Shown here piece by piece: positions 45,529 to 54,545 of a stretch of 64,000 bases of DNA; position 1 is the first letter of the stretch; every line of letters starts with the position of its first letter. Origin of the DNA: JBCBDX01 sp038529265 (lineage in GTDB: Bacteria; Pseudomonadota; Alphaproteobacteria; Rhizobiales; Rhizobiaceae); NCBI GenBank assembly GCA_038529265.1, contig JBCBDX010000006.1, positions 135,814 through 199,813 of the forward strand, given 5' to 3'. The position numbers were made by a program, and so were the translations under genes. The notes beneath the pieces were generated by a model. It was not told the origin of the DNA and made no database searches. It was given only the letters and a program-made list of their open reading frames with translations.

Positions 45529-46056
45529 ATGATTACAAAACGCAATCTATTTGCACTTGGACTGGGTGGCGCCGCAACGTTGACCGCAACTCAATTGCTC
45601 GGTGGACGTGGCGTTGCCGTGGCCGCTTCTGGCAAAAAGGGCATGTTTGAAATCATGAAGTCAGACGCCGAGTGGCGCGAACAACTCACCGAGATGCAAT
45701 ATTATGTGCTACGCGAAGATGGCACAGAGCGTCCCTTTACGTCGCCGCTCAACGATGAAAAGCGCGCTGGCGTTTTCCATTGTGCGGGATGTGACCAAGA
45801 GCTTTTCCTGTCCGAAACCAAATATGACAGCCGTACCGGTTGGCCAAGCTTCTGGCAGGAAATTGAAGGCAAGGTTGCTTATTCAGTGGACTATGTTTTG
45901 CTCTACCCACGCACAGAAGAGCATTGCTCACGCTGCGGTGGTCACCTTGGCCATGTTTTCGATGACGGCCCGCAGCCGACCGGCAAGCGCCACTGCATCA
46001 ATGGTGTCGCCATGGTGTTCAAGCCAGCCGATGGTTCTGAAGCAGTCCTAGGCTAA
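45529..46056 (+). CDS. msrB: Exported peptide-methionine (R)-S-oxide reductase
   Basis: Repairs oxidised methionine in proteins. The 175-residue product has an N-terminal KRNLFALGLGGAATLTATQL segment that resembles a Tat signal with Lys-Arg in place of Arg-Arg, so the enzyme is probably periplasmic. Zinc ligands are two CxxC motifs (CAGCDQELF and CSRCGGHLGHVF), and the catalytic cysteine is in RHCINGVAMVF. ATG 45529 follows GGAGATACC. Stops with engB share four bases. Confidence 0.93.
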   Translation: MITKRNLFALGLGGAATLTATQLLGGRGVAVAASGKKGMFEIMKSDAEWREQLTEMQYYVLREDGTERPFTSPLNDEKRAGVFHCAGCDQELFLSETKYDSRTGWPSFWQEIEGKVAYSVDYVLLYPRTEEHCSRCGGHLGHVFDDGPQPTGKRHCINGVAMVFKPADGSEAVLG

Positions 46057-46721
46057 CGCGGCTCGATTGCATTTTGAATGGCGCGGCGCAGATCATCCAT
46101 GCCGCGCCCTTTTTCTGACGAGGTGGCGATAATTTCCGGAAACGCCGCTGGGTTCTTCCCGATATCCTGAAGTGTTTTCGCCAGCAGTTTTTCAACCGCT
46201 GGCGGTTTGATCTTGTCGGTTTTTGTCAGGACGATCTGATAAGACATGGCAGCGCTATCCAGCAGCTTCATAACGTCCTTGTCGTTGGGTTTTATGCCGT
46301 GGCGACTGTCAATCAGAAGAAAGACCCGCTTCAGGGTCACGCGCCCCCGCAGATAGTCCATTACCAGCTCTGTCCAGGCGTCGACCTTTTCTTTGGGTGC
46401 CTCGGCATAGCCATAGCCAGGCATGTCCACGATCGCTAGCGGCGGCAGGTCGCTCATGTCACCCGAATAGCCGTCAGGCACAAAAAAGTTCAGCTCTTGA
46501 GTCCGTCCGGGTGTATTGGATGTGCGGGCCAATCCGTTCTTGCCGGTCAATGCATTAATCAGCGATGATTTGCCGACATTGGAGCGCCCGGCAAAGGCGA
46601 TTTCCGGTGGTCCCAGCGGCGGTAAGAACTCCATTGACGGGACACCTCGAACGAACGTCCACGCACCGCGCGCCGTGAGCGCACGCCAGACTTTGGAGGT
46701 GGGTGGGGTTGGCGCGTTCAA
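46053..46721 (-). CDS. engB: Ribosome biogenesis GTPase EngB/YsxC
   Basis: Essential GTPase for large-subunit assembly. G1 is GRSNVGKSSLINAL, G2 in TSNTPGRTQELNFF, G3 DMPGYGYAEAPKE, G4 LTKTDKIKPP. Length 222 with a short N-terminal extension. It lies 12 bases after yidC, in the rpmH-rnpA-yidC-engB row. Confidence 0.95.
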   Translation of the reverse strand: MNAPTPPTSKVWRALTARGAWTFVRGVPSMEFLPPLGPPEIAFAGRSNVGKSSLINALTGKNGLARTSNTPGRTQELNFFVPDGYSGDMSDLPPLAIVDMPGYGYAEAPKEKVDAWTELVMDYLRGRVTLKRVFLLIDSRHGIKPNDKDVMKLLDSAAMSYQIVLTKTDKIKPPAVEKLLAKTLQDIGKNPAAFPEIIATSSEKGRGMDDLRRAIQNAIEPR

Positions 46722-46733
46722 GGCAATGCCAGC

Positions 46734-48557
46734 CTACTCGGCAGGCTCGGCCTTTTTCTTGAACATCGACCTGAGATTATCCCACAGAGCTATTTCGGCG
46801 CCATTGCGCTTCATGATGAAGCCCTGTTGCAGGATGGAGAGGAAGTTGTTCCAAGCCCAGTAGATAACCAGTCCGGCAGAGAATTGGGCCAGCATGAATG
46901 TGAACATAACTGGCATCCAGCGGAAGATCATTTGTTGGGTGGGATCCGGTGGTGCCGGGTTCATCTGCATCTGAACAAACATTGTAATGCCCATCAGCAG
47001 CGGCCATACGCCAACAGCCAGCAAAATCCCGATAAGCGGAATAGAAGCCGGATCATAAGGCAGAAGCCCGAACAGGTTGAATATCGATGTCGGGTCGGGC
47101 GCCGACAAATCCTGGATCCAACCGAAGAATGGCGCATGGCGCATTTCTATTGTCACATAGAGCACTTTGTAGAGCGCGAAGAATACCGGAATTTGGATCA
47201 GCATGGGCCAGCAGCCAGCAATAGGATTGATCTTCTCCTTGCGGTAGAGATCCATCATTGCCTTCTGCAGTTTTTCGCGATCTTCGCCGTAGCGGTCCTT
47301 GAGCTCTTGCATTTTGGGTTGCACGAGCTTCATGCGCGCCATTGAGGCGTAAGACTTGTTGGCCAGCGGGAAAAAGATCAGTTTGATGATCACTGTGGCG
47401 ATCAAAATGGCCACACCGAAATTGCCGATCAAGCCAAACAACCAGTCCAGCAGGTAGTAGAGTGGTTTGGTAATGAAGTAGAACCAGCCCCAGTCAACCA
47501 TCAACTCGAATTGTTCAATGCCAAGGTCAGCCTGGTAAGAGTCGATCACCGGTGTTTCTTTTGCGCCGGCAAAAAGCCGGTTCTCAACGGTCGCTGATTG
47601 ACCCGCATCGATCGTAATGGCATCGCCGAGAAAGTCAGACTGGTAGCGCGCGCGTCCGTCAGCAAAGTAAGAGTAGCGCGGTTGGAAAGTCTCACCCTGC
47701 GTCGGGATGAGCGCTGTTGCCCAATACTTGTCGGTGATGCCGAGCCAGCCACTTGAAGCTTTTGCGCCTTCAAAGGTGCCGGTGTCTTCCATCTCATTGA
47801 AGGTCCACTCTTGCAGGCGGTCTTCTCCGTGGAACCCGATGAGACCTTCGTGCAAAATCCAGATCGGTGCAATATCGGGTTTGAAGTAGCGAATGGAGCG
47901 ACCATAGTCGGAAAGAGCCACCGCACCTGCGCCATTGTTGGTGATCGTGTCTGTGATCGTGAACATATAGTTCTGGTCGACGCTGATCTGTCTCTCGAAT
48001 GTGAGATCGTTTGGCGCTTCATAAGTCAGGACAATCGGACTGGTTGGCGTTAGCTCAGTGCCAGACGCCAGCGTCCAATCGGTTTGCGGTCCGGGGGCAC
48101 CATCAAGGCCCGCATATCCAAACTCGGCAAAATAGGCGCGATCTGTCTCGATGGGCGAGAGCACCACAACTTCTGGTGATGTTGGATCGACAGTTTCATG
48201 ATAATCGGCAAGCGTCAGATCATCAAAGCGCGCGCCGCGCAAATTCAATGACCCATGCAGCGTAGGCGTATCGATAACAACACGTTCCGCCGTAGCGAGT
48301 GCGGCTTCACGGTTTAAAGAAGCATCACTTGTGGCGCCGGGGATCGCTGATGCGCCGGGTGCGACCGGCGTCGGCACATCCGAACCATTAGAACCGGCAC
48401 CATCAACTGTCTGCGATATTTGTTGCTGCGCCTCCAACTCAAGTTGTGCCTGGCGCTCCGCTTCAATACGCGGATTGATGAAGAAAACTTGCCAAAGCGC
48501 CAATATGGCGACTGACAGGCCGATTGTCAGAAAGAGATTGCGGTTGTTTTCGTCCAT
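46734..48557 (-). CDS. yidC: Membrane protein insertase YidC
   Basis: Inserts proteins into the inner membrane, alone or with SecYEG. The 607-residue protein has an N-terminal span (NLFLTIGLSVAILALWQVFF), a linker, the large periplasmic beta domain (about residues 85-355), and the conserved five-span core with MARMKLVQPKMQELKDRYGE, EKINPIAGCWPMLIQIPVFF and QFSAGLVIYWAWNN. The ending is basic. It follows rnpA by 18 bases. Confidence 0.96.
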   Translation of the reverse strand: MDENNRNLFLTIGLSVAILALWQVFFINPRIEAERQAQLELEAQQQISQTVDGAGSNGSDVPTPVAPGASAIPGATSDASLNREAALATAERVVIDTPTLHGSLNLRGARFDDLTLADYHETVDPTSPEVVVLSPIETDRAYFAEFGYAGLDGAPGPQTDWTLASGTELTPTSPIVLTYEAPNDLTFERQISVDQNYMFTITDTITNNGAGAVALSDYGRSIRYFKPDIAPIWILHEGLIGFHGEDRLQEWTFNEMEDTGTFEGAKASSGWLGITDKYWATALIPTQGETFQPRYSYFADGRARYQSDFLGDAITIDAGQSATVENRLFAGAKETPVIDSYQADLGIEQFELMVDWGWFYFITKPLYYLLDWLFGLIGNFGVAILIATVIIKLIFFPLANKSYASMARMKLVQPKMQELKDRYGEDREKLQKAMMDLYRKEKINPIAGCWPMLIQIPVFFALYKVLYVTIEMRHAPFFGWIQDLSAPDPTSIFNLFGLLPYDPASIPLIGILLAVGVWPLLMGITMFVQMQMNPAPPDPTQQMIFRWMPVMFTFMLAQFSAGLVIYWAWNNFLSILQQGFIMKRNGAEIALWDNLRSMFKKKAEPAE

Positions 48558-48575
48558 CGATCTGTTTCCGTCGCT

Positions 48576-48968
48576 TTAGCGTGCGTTTTTTGGTTCACAA
48601 GCGAGCTTGCTGTTTGCTGCCTCAATGACTGATCGCACATCATCACACAAGGCTTGATAAGGAGCCGTAAACGCCAATGGCGTTGCGATGATGACATAGT
48701 CATGATTTGGGCGCATGACATCCGTGGCGCAATGGCGCACTGCCTCACGCAATCGCCTTTTTATCCGATTGCGGCGAACCGCGTTCCCGTTCTTCTTTGA
48801 TACGGTGAAACCAACCCTCGGCTCTTTATGAGGTTCAGAAATATCGCGGCGCAAGGCCTCCAAACGAACCAGCGAACCACGTCGACGCTGGCCTGATCGC
48901 ACGCGTAGAAATTCGCCTCTGCTGCGTAGCATGCGAACTTCCGGTGTCAGAAAGCTATCGTTTGGCAA
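48576..48968 (-). CDS. rnpA: Ribonuclease P protein component
   Basis: Protein subunit of RNase P, which matures tRNA 5' ends. 130 residues with the basic signature NAVRRNRIKRRLREAVR and the opening SRGEFLRVRSGQRRRGSLVR. The yidD gene often found in this cluster is not present between rnpA and yidC here. It follows rpmH by 15 bases. Confidence 0.93.
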   Translation of the reverse strand: MPNDSFLTPEVRMLRSRGEFLRVRSGQRRRGSLVRLEALRRDISEPHKEPRVGFTVSKKNGNAVRRNRIKRRLREAVRHCATDVMRPNHDYVIIATPLAFTAPYQALCDDVRSVIEAANSKLACEPKNAR

Positions 48969-48983
48969 ATGGTTCGGTGCCTG

Positions 48984-49124
48984 TCAGGCAGACAGGCTCT
49001 TGCGGCCTTTGGCACGGCGGCGTGCCAAAACCTTGCGACCTGCCGCTGTTGCCATGCGCGAACGGAAGCCGTGACGGCGTTTGCGTACCAGGCGAGAAGG
49101 TTGGAATGTACGTTTCGTGGCCAT
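48984..49124 (-). CDS. rpmH: Ribosomal protein bL34
   Basis: 46-residue basic ribosomal protein. It begins MATKRTFQPSRLVRKRRHGF and continues RSRMATAAGRKVLARRRAKG, the standard bL34 sequence, ending RKSLSA. First gene of the rpmH-rnpA-yidC-engB unit on the minus strand; an AT-rich stretch (AAAAATTAT) lies directly before its start. Confidence 0.95.
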   Translation of the reverse strand: MATKRTFQPSRLVRKRRHGFRSRMATAAGRKVLARRRAKGRKSLSA

Positions 49125-49451
49125 AATTTTTTACCGCCTCTGGGGACGACCTTTTTCTTTAATTTTGTGGTTTTTTGCGTGTCAAAGCCACGCACCGGGT
49201 CAAGGCCCGTCAAGTTGGGCGGCTTATGTTTGAAAAAAGGTCAAATGTCAACGCGAACCGCCCTTATCGATCACGAACATGTGAGTATCATGCCAACGGG
49301 CTCACCGCACGGTGAAGCGTCGTGAGTGTTCCGTAACATCGCTGCGTTTCAAGGGTTTGTGAGTTGTTGTTGAAATCTGATCCCGTCATCTCTGCATTCG
49401 ACCGCGGCGTTCCACGTCGCATAACCGATGCAAATGACTGGAACTTAACCG
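49125..49451. other. Intergenic region between rpmH and the VTT gene
   Basis: 327 bases between two divergently transcribed genes. It should hold the promoter of the ribosomal protein unit on the minus strand and that of the VTT gene on the plus strand. No convincing gene, repeat or riboswitch was seen. A T- and A-rich patch at 49126-49175 lies just upstream of rpmH. Confidence 0.5.
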
Positions 49452-50237
49452 ATGACTGATACACAAACGGCAATGACAATGCCGCAAGACAATCAAACCG
49501 CACCTGACGCCGCCCCAGCATGGAAGCGGTTTGCTCCTTTGGCAGTCGTGGTTGCTGGCCTCGCCTTTGCCTATGCAATGGGTTGGCACCGCTTCTTCAC
49601 ACTGGAATATTTGGCTCAAAGCCGCGAGGCGATGGCGGCCTATGTGGCTGACAACTACCTTCTGTCCATTGTTGGCTTTACAATTGTGTACGCGGTCGCC
49701 GTTGCATTCTCATTTCCAGCAGCGTCCATCCTGACCATATTTGCAGGTTTTCTGTTTGGATGGTTTGTCGGTGGCCTGTCAGTAGCGGTTGGCGCCACTA
49801 TCGGCGCAACGGCCATCTTCCTGGTCGCACGGTCCGCATTTGGTGATTTCCTGACTGAGAAAGTTGGTGGGCGCGTGAAAAATCTTGCCGAAGGCTTCGA
49901 AAAGGAGGCGTTCAGCTATCTTTTGATCTTGCGTCTGGCGCCTGTCTTTCCGTTCTTTATCATGAACATTGCGCCAGCACTCTTTAATGTGCCAGTCCGC
50001 ACCTATGTGATTGCTACGCTCTTCGGCATCTTGCCAGGTACCTTTGCGTACACATTCCTCGGCCAAGGTGTTGGCAGTGTTCTGGAAGCGGCAGAAGCGG
50101 CAGGTACAACGCCAAGCGTTGGCGATCTTGTAACCACCGAAATCACGCTTGCGTTTGCTGCGCTGGCCGCCGTGGCGACCATCCCGATGCTTATCAAGCG
50201 TCTTAGAAAAACACCTGAAACCAACACATCCAACTAA
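49452..50237 (+). CDS. TVP38/TMEM64 (VTT/DedA-like) membrane protein
   Basis: 261-residue inner-membrane protein of the VTT family. After a soluble Gln-rich N-terminus come about six spans with the family core SFPAASILTIFAGFLFGW, GATIGATAIFLVARSAFGDF and RLAPVFPFFIMNIAPALFNV. VTT proteins are thought to move lipids. A mercuric-reductase-like flavoprotein follows about 90 bases later; this pair is common in proteobacteria, though its joint role is not established. Confidence 0.9.
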   Translation: MTDTQTAMTMPQDNQTAPDAAPAWKRFAPLAVVVAGLAFAYAMGWHRFFTLEYLAQSREAMAAYVADNYLLSIVGFTIVYAVAVAFSFPAASILTIFAGFLFGWFVGGLSVAVGATIGATAIFLVARSAFGDFLTEKVGGRVKNLAEGFEKEAFSYLLILRLAPVFPFFIMNIAPALFNVPVRTYVIATLFGILPGTFAYTFLGQGVGSVLEAAEAAGTTPSVGDLVTTEITLAFAALAAVATIPMLIKRLRKTPETNTSN

Positions 50238-50328
50238 CAACAACAAACAAGCGAACGGCGGCATCAACCGATGCAACAGGTGCATGCCGTTCGCCTCTCC
50301 CAAGATTGAAAGAATGAGGGGTTTAAAA

Positions 50329-51756
50329 ATGTCCGAAATACTCACACCAGATATTTGTGTCATTGGCGGCGGTTCAGGCGGCCTGACTGTTGCCGCAGCA
50401 GCAGCAGCATTCGGGGTCTCTGTGGTCCTGATTGAGGGCGGCAAAATGGGTGGCGACTGTCTGAACTATGGCTGTGTACCTTCCAAGGCAATCATCGCCG
50501 CTGGCAAGGCTGCCAACACCATGCGGCATGCAGACAAGTTTGGCATTAAATCCATCGAACCCGAGGTGAACTTCGGTAAAGTGCACGACCATGTGCATTC
50601 TGTAATCGGCGCAATCGCACCTAATGATAGTGTCGAGCGGTTTACGGGCCTGGGCGTCAAGGTCATTGAAGACTATGGCAAGTTTAAAGATGCCAATACG
50701 GTCGTCACCAAGGATTACGAAATCAGAGCACGCCGTATCGTTGTTTCCACCGGTTCGTCGGCGTTTGTTCCGCCGATTCCCGGGCTGGACACCGTACCGT
50801 ATCTTACCAACGAGAGCCTTTGGGATCAGACGAGAAAGCCGCAACATTTGATCGTTATCGGCGGAGGCCCAATCGGTATGGAGATGGCGCAGGCACATCG
50901 CCGTCTTGGTTCGGAAGTGACCGTCATTGAAGGCTTCAAGGCACTCGGCAAAGATGATCCCGAACTGGCTGAAGTTGTGCTGAAAAACATCCGTGCCGAT
51001 GGCGTGAAGATTTTGGAAAACACCAAAGTTGTCGGCGTCGAGAAGAAAGGCAAGACCGGCGTCAACGTCTTGGTTGAAAGTGAAGAGGGGCAGGCAACGG
51101 TTTCCGGATCGCACATCCTCGTTGCAACAGGACGCATCGCAAATGTTAACGGACTGGATCTTGAAATGGCTGGCATCGACTATGATCGCCGGGGCATCAA
51201 AGTCGGTCGCGATCTTCGCACATCCAACAAGAAAGTGTATGCAATCGGCGACGTCGCCGGCGGCCTGCAGTTCACACACGTGGCCGGATACCATGCCGGT
51301 CTCGTCGTTCAATCCATCCTGTTTCGTGTGCCGGGCAAAGAGAACCGCGACATAATCCCATGGGCAACATACACAGACCCGGAATTGGCCCATGTCGGTT
51401 TTGACGAAGAGACCGCGCGCAAGAAATCAAAAGAGATAAGCGTCCTTCGCTGGCCTTACGCGGAGAACGACCGCGCCCAAGCAGAGCGCAAGACTGAGGG
51501 GCTGGTCAAAGTGATCACGGACAAAAAGGGTAAAATCCTTGGCGCATCCATTGCCGGCACCGGTGCCGGCGAAATGATCAACGTGTTTGCCTTGGCCGTT
51601 TCAAAGAAAATGAAGGTGCAAGACTTGCGCGGGTTCATCGCGCCCTATCCGACCATGACTGAAATCACCAAGCGCGCAGCTACGTCATTTTCTGCACCAA
51701 TGACGCGAAAACCAATGGTGCGCAAAATTATCGGATTTTTGCGCCGCTTCGGCTGA
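50329..51756 (+). CDS. Mercuric reductase/dihydrolipoamide dehydrogenase-like flavoprotein
   Basis: FAD-dependent pyridine-nucleotide disulfide oxidoreductase, 475 residues from ATG 50329 (behind GAGGGG). FAD motif GGGSGG at 13-18, redox pair Cys44/Cys49 in GGDCLNYGCVPSK, NAD motif VIGGGPIGMEMAQAH, second FAD motif VYAIGDVAGG, and the dimer domain with TDPELAHVGFDEETA. The C-terminus lacks the HxxHPT-type His-Glu pair usual for lipoamide dehydrogenase (AVSKKMKVQDLRGFIAPYPT instead), so it belongs to the MerA-like group often beside VTT proteins. Substrate unknown. Confidence 0.87.
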   Translation: MSEILTPDICVIGGGSGGLTVAAAAAAFGVSVVLIEGGKMGGDCLNYGCVPSKAIIAAGKAANTMRHADKFGIKSIEPEVNFGKVHDHVHSVIGAIAPNDSVERFTGLGVKVIEDYGKFKDANTVVTKDYEIRARRIVVSTGSSAFVPPIPGLDTVPYLTNESLWDQTRKPQHLIVIGGGPIGMEMAQAHRRLGSEVTVIEGFKALGKDDPELAEVVLKNIRADGVKILENTKVVGVEKKGKTGVNVLVESEEGQATVSGSHILVATGRIANVNGLDLEMAGIDYDRRGIKVGRDLRTSNKKVYAIGDVAGGLQFTHVAGYHAGLVVQSILFRVPGKENRDIIPWATYTDPELAHVGFDEETARKKSKEISVLRWPYAENDRAQAERKTEGLVKVITDKKGKILGASIAGTGAGEMINVFALAVSKKMKVQDLRGFIAPYPTMTEITKRAATSFSAPMTRKPMVRKIIGFLRRFG

Positions 51757-51828
51757 TAGTTTGAAAAGCTCGGGTTGGCGTTCGCGCCAGCCCAACTATA
51801 TGATGTCCAACGCGACCGGGGAGGCACC

Positions 51829-53310
51829 ATGGCGCAGCGACAAATGCCAACGAGGTTTCGCAGCTTGTCCTCCAAGCTGCTGTGGCTGACGATTTTGTTC
51901 GTGATGATCGCGGAAGTGCTCATCTTTGTGCCCTCTGTTGCTAATTTCGGTAAAGTCTGGCTCCAACAGCGGCTCGATACAGTGGCTGCGGCGAGCGTTA
52001 TCATTACAGCTGAAGAAAACTTTGAGCTGCCAGAAACGGTACAACAGGATGTGCTTATGGCGACCGGCGTAGAGGCCATCGCTTTGCGCCGAGGCTCTCA
52101 GTCACAATTGCTGATCGTGAGCGACATGCCGCTCAGCGTTGACGCGCATGTGGCAATCAACCAGATGAACCCTCTCAATGCCATTGTGTCAGCGTTCGAC
52201 ACATTGTTTTTTGGCGGTGACCGCATGTTGAGGGTCAGTGGCACCATTGGCGGCACGACAGATCCGATTGAGATCTTCATCGCAGACCGCGATTTGCGCA
52301 ATGCGATGCTGATCTACGGGCGCAACGTTTTGGTCATTTCGCTGATCATTTCGTTTATTACTGCGGCCTTGGTGTTCATGGCGATCAACCGGATTATGAT
52401 CATGCCAATCCGCAGAATGAGCAGTTCTATGATCGCCTTTGGCGACAATCCTGAAGATCCTGGTTCCGTTATCGATCCATCAGCTCGAAACGATGAGTTG
52501 GGCGTAGCGGAGCAACAATTGTCGGGTATGCAAAATCAGTTGCAGCGCACCTTGCGCAACCAGAAAAAGCTGGCCGACTTGGGGTTGGCCGTTTCCAAGA
52601 TCAATCATGACATGCGCAACATTCTGGCATCGGCGCAACTGATGTCAGACCGTTTGTCCGAAACCGCTGACCCGTCCATTCAAAGGTTTGCACCTAAATT
52701 GATGCGGGCCATTTCCCGCGCTGTTTCCTACTCAAGCGACGTGCTGGCCTATGGGAAACCTGAAGAAACTGCACCACAGCGCCGTCGCATCAAGCCCGCT
52801 GATCTGGCGCGCGATGTCGGTGAGTTGCTGGCAGGTGACATGGGTGAATTGATCGATTTTGAAGTCAAGGCGCATTCAGCTTTTGAGATCGACGCCGACC
52901 CCGACCAACTGTTCCGCGTTTTAATGAACCTGTCCCGCAATGCGGTTCAGGCAATGAAAAGCCGTCCGATGCCGGACGCGGTTCATCGCCTGACAATAAG
53001 TGCCTACGCTAATGGGGCTGATGCGATGCTGATGGTGGAAGATACCGGCCCCGGCATTCCCGAGAAGGCCCGCGAAAACCTGTTCGACGCTTTCCGTGGC
53101 TCGCAATCAAGTGGCGGCTCCGGTCTCGGCCTTGCCATAGCCGATGAATTGGTGCGTGCGCATGGTGGTAGCATTGTCCTGCGCGAAGACCGCCTCGTGG
53201 GCACGCATTTTGACATCATTCTGCCCGGCGCTGTTGCGGGACGAACGCCGACCAATCATGACGATGGAACATCTTCATCCGACGGCGGACATATTCGCCT
53301 AGTCAAATAA
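51829..53310 (+). CDS. Orphan membrane sensor histidine kinase
   Basis: 493-residue kinase from ATG 51829 (behind GGGGAGG). Two membrane spans (KLLWLTILFVMIAEVLIFVP and VLVISLIISFITAALVFMAI) flank a periplasmic sensor domain; then a HAMP region, phospho-acceptor His260 in KINHDMRNILASAQLM, and the ATPase domain with N-box NLSRNAVQAM, G1 DTGPGIPEK and G2 GGSGLGLAIADEL. No response regulator gene lies nearby. The H-box NHDMRN is a variant of the usual HE/DLRN. Signal unknown. Confidence 0.88.
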   Translation: MAQRQMPTRFRSLSSKLLWLTILFVMIAEVLIFVPSVANFGKVWLQQRLDTVAAASVIITAEENFELPETVQQDVLMATGVEAIALRRGSQSQLLIVSDMPLSVDAHVAINQMNPLNAIVSAFDTLFFGGDRMLRVSGTIGGTTDPIEIFIADRDLRNAMLIYGRNVLVISLIISFITAALVFMAINRIMIMPIRRMSSSMIAFGDNPEDPGSVIDPSARNDELGVAEQQLSGMQNQLQRTLRNQKKLADLGLAVSKINHDMRNILASAQLMSDRLSETADPSIQRFAPKLMRAISRAVSYSSDVLAYGKPEETAPQRRRIKPADLARDVGELLAGDMGELIDFEVKAHSAFEIDADPDQLFRVLMNLSRNAVQAMKSRPMPDAVHRLTISAYANGADAMLMVEDTGPGIPEKARENLFDAFRGSQSSGGSGLGLAIADELVRAHGGSIVLREDRLVGTHFDIILPGAVAGRTPTNHDDGTSSSDGGHIRLVK

Positions 53311-53368
53311 GCAAAGTCCAAAACGCAAGACGCAATTTTTGTATGGATGTCTCTTGCCTTTAGGCTTT

Positions 53369-53388
53369 GGCGGCGTTACCACGCCGCC
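53369..53388 (+). terminator. Hairpin after the histidine kinase gene
   Basis: Perfect eight-base GC stem (GGCGGCGT / ACGCCGCC) with a TACC loop, 58 bases beyond the kinase stop and before the tRNA. There is no T-run, so termination is only likely. Confidence 0.5.
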
Positions 53389-53416
53389 CTGCGCTGACTT
53401 GTATCAGCATCGGCAA

Positions 53417-53493
53417 GCACCCGTAGCTCAGCTGGATAGAGCACCAGACTACGAATCTGGGGGTCGGGAGTTCGAATCTTCCCGGGTGCGCCA
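53417..53493 (+). tRNA. tRNA-Arg (anticodon ACG)
   Basis: A complete 77-base cloverleaf. The acceptor arm GCACCCG pairs with CGGGTGC, the D arm GCTC/GAGC is intact, the anticodon stem is CCAGA/TCTGG with loop CTACGAA giving anticodon ACG at 53451-53453, and the T arm holds GTTCGAATC. CCA is encoded at the end. The wobble A is normally changed to inosine by TadA. It marks the boundary between core-like DNA and the mobile region to the right, and tRNA 3' ends are common integration sites. Confidence 0.97.
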
Positions 53494-53754
53494 TTTTCTT
53501 CTTCTAAGTTATTGAAAATAAAGATTTATTTGAGCGGTGGCAGAAGTCAGACCACCTTCGGGGCTACCGCAAACGATGTGTTGTGTTGGTTGTGGATAAG
53601 TGTGTATAGGATAGTTGCATGGCGCCGAGCTGTAAATAAAGGCCAACGATGGCGTAAGCCAAACTAGTTCCTCAAAAATAGACCGAGAAATTGCTGAATA
53701 GTCTTTTAACGATTGAGCTTCTCGATAGCGAGATTATTGCCCGGATCATACCTA
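53494..53754. other. Noncoding junction between tRNA-Arg and the AT-rich operon
   Basis: 261 bases with no convincing gene. Composition becomes AT-richer from here on. The T-rich start TTTTCTTCTTCT may end the tRNA transcript. The element's left attachment site would be expected here or inside the tRNA end, but only one copy of the tRNA 3' sequence is in the window, so this cannot be confirmed. Confidence 0.4.
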
Positions 53755-54528
53755 CTAAGTAGATAAGATAGTTGCAATCATCCTACCGCATGGCGCACCT
53801 TGCCGACGTTCCGAGAAAAATGTCTCATCCTCGTCAAAAGTGCATCTTATATTTTTTGATATTGCTGTGCTTTTCAAGCCAGCCTTTAGCAATTCACTTT
53901 CTATTCGAACCGACAAATCCAACTTATATATATCATCAGATTTAATTATACCGCTAGTATCTGAGAAATCTGAGATAATTTTCTTGGCTGAATTTTCTGG
54001 TATTGGGTAGTTCTTCGCAGAAATATGTGGCCCAATTACAGCAAATATATCTTTTGGGACACTTCCAAAGTCGGCCTTCATGTGATCGATCACGTTTCCA
54101 ATTAAACCGTTTGTAGAACCCGCCCTACCGCAATGCGCAATTGCTATCCCTTTGGTGCGTCTGCAAGCAAAGAACACCGGCGCACAATCAGCAATAAGCA
54201 CACTAAGTGCGCATCCCTTAATGGTCGTGTATAATGCATCTGTGTCCGGGATCGCTGTATTAATTGAAATAGATCCAGCCCCACGGTCCTTCTCACGCAC
54301 AAGCAAAGCGTTATTTGAGTGTACCTGCTTACAAAATACGAAATCCCTAACAGGAATTTCAATTTCTTTACTAAACAGGATACGGTTACCTAGTACGGCT
54401 TGGTAATCATCATTTTTAAAACTCATATTTAGGCTATCAAAATTCCCGGTGCTATTGCCGCCACTTCGCAACGATACGTAAGCACGACAAAAGTCAGGAA
54501 GTCCAAAAATCTCAAATGCGCGTTTCAT
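53755..54528 (-). CDS. YfiH/LACC1-type (PgeF, multicopper oxidoreductase domain) protein, AT-rich copy
   Basis: 257 residues. The family's zinc-binding triad is present: His70 in FCKQVHSNNAL, Cys115 in LIADCAPVFFA and His132 in IAIAHCGRAGSTNG. Known relatives act as purine nucleoside phosphorylase/adenosine deaminase or edit peptidoglycan precursors. The usual HAGWRG motif is changed to HCGRAG, losing its Trp. Local GC is about 33% in sampled stretches, against above 50% for core genes, so it is probably acquired and not the housekeeping copy. Last gene of a three-gene minus-strand operon, 17 bases after the membrane protein. Confidence 0.82.
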   Translation of the reverse strand: MKRAFEIFGLPDFCRAYVSLRSGGNSTGNFDSLNMSFKNDDYQAVLGNRILFSKEIEIPVRDFVFCKQVHSNNALLVREKDRGAGSISINTAIPDTDALYTTIKGCALSVLIADCAPVFFACRRTKGIAIAHCGRAGSTNGLIGNVIDHMKADFGSVPKDIFAVIGPHISAKNYPIPENSAKKIISDFSDTSGIIKSDDIYKLDLSVRIESELLKAGLKSTAISKNIRCTFDEDETFFSERRQGAPCGRMIATILST

Positions 54529-54545
54529 CGGTTTGGATCAACAAT

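Noticed and set aside
48969..49325. Plus-strand frame across rpmH
   Set aside because: It is antisense to the certain rpmH gene and has a low-complexity translation.
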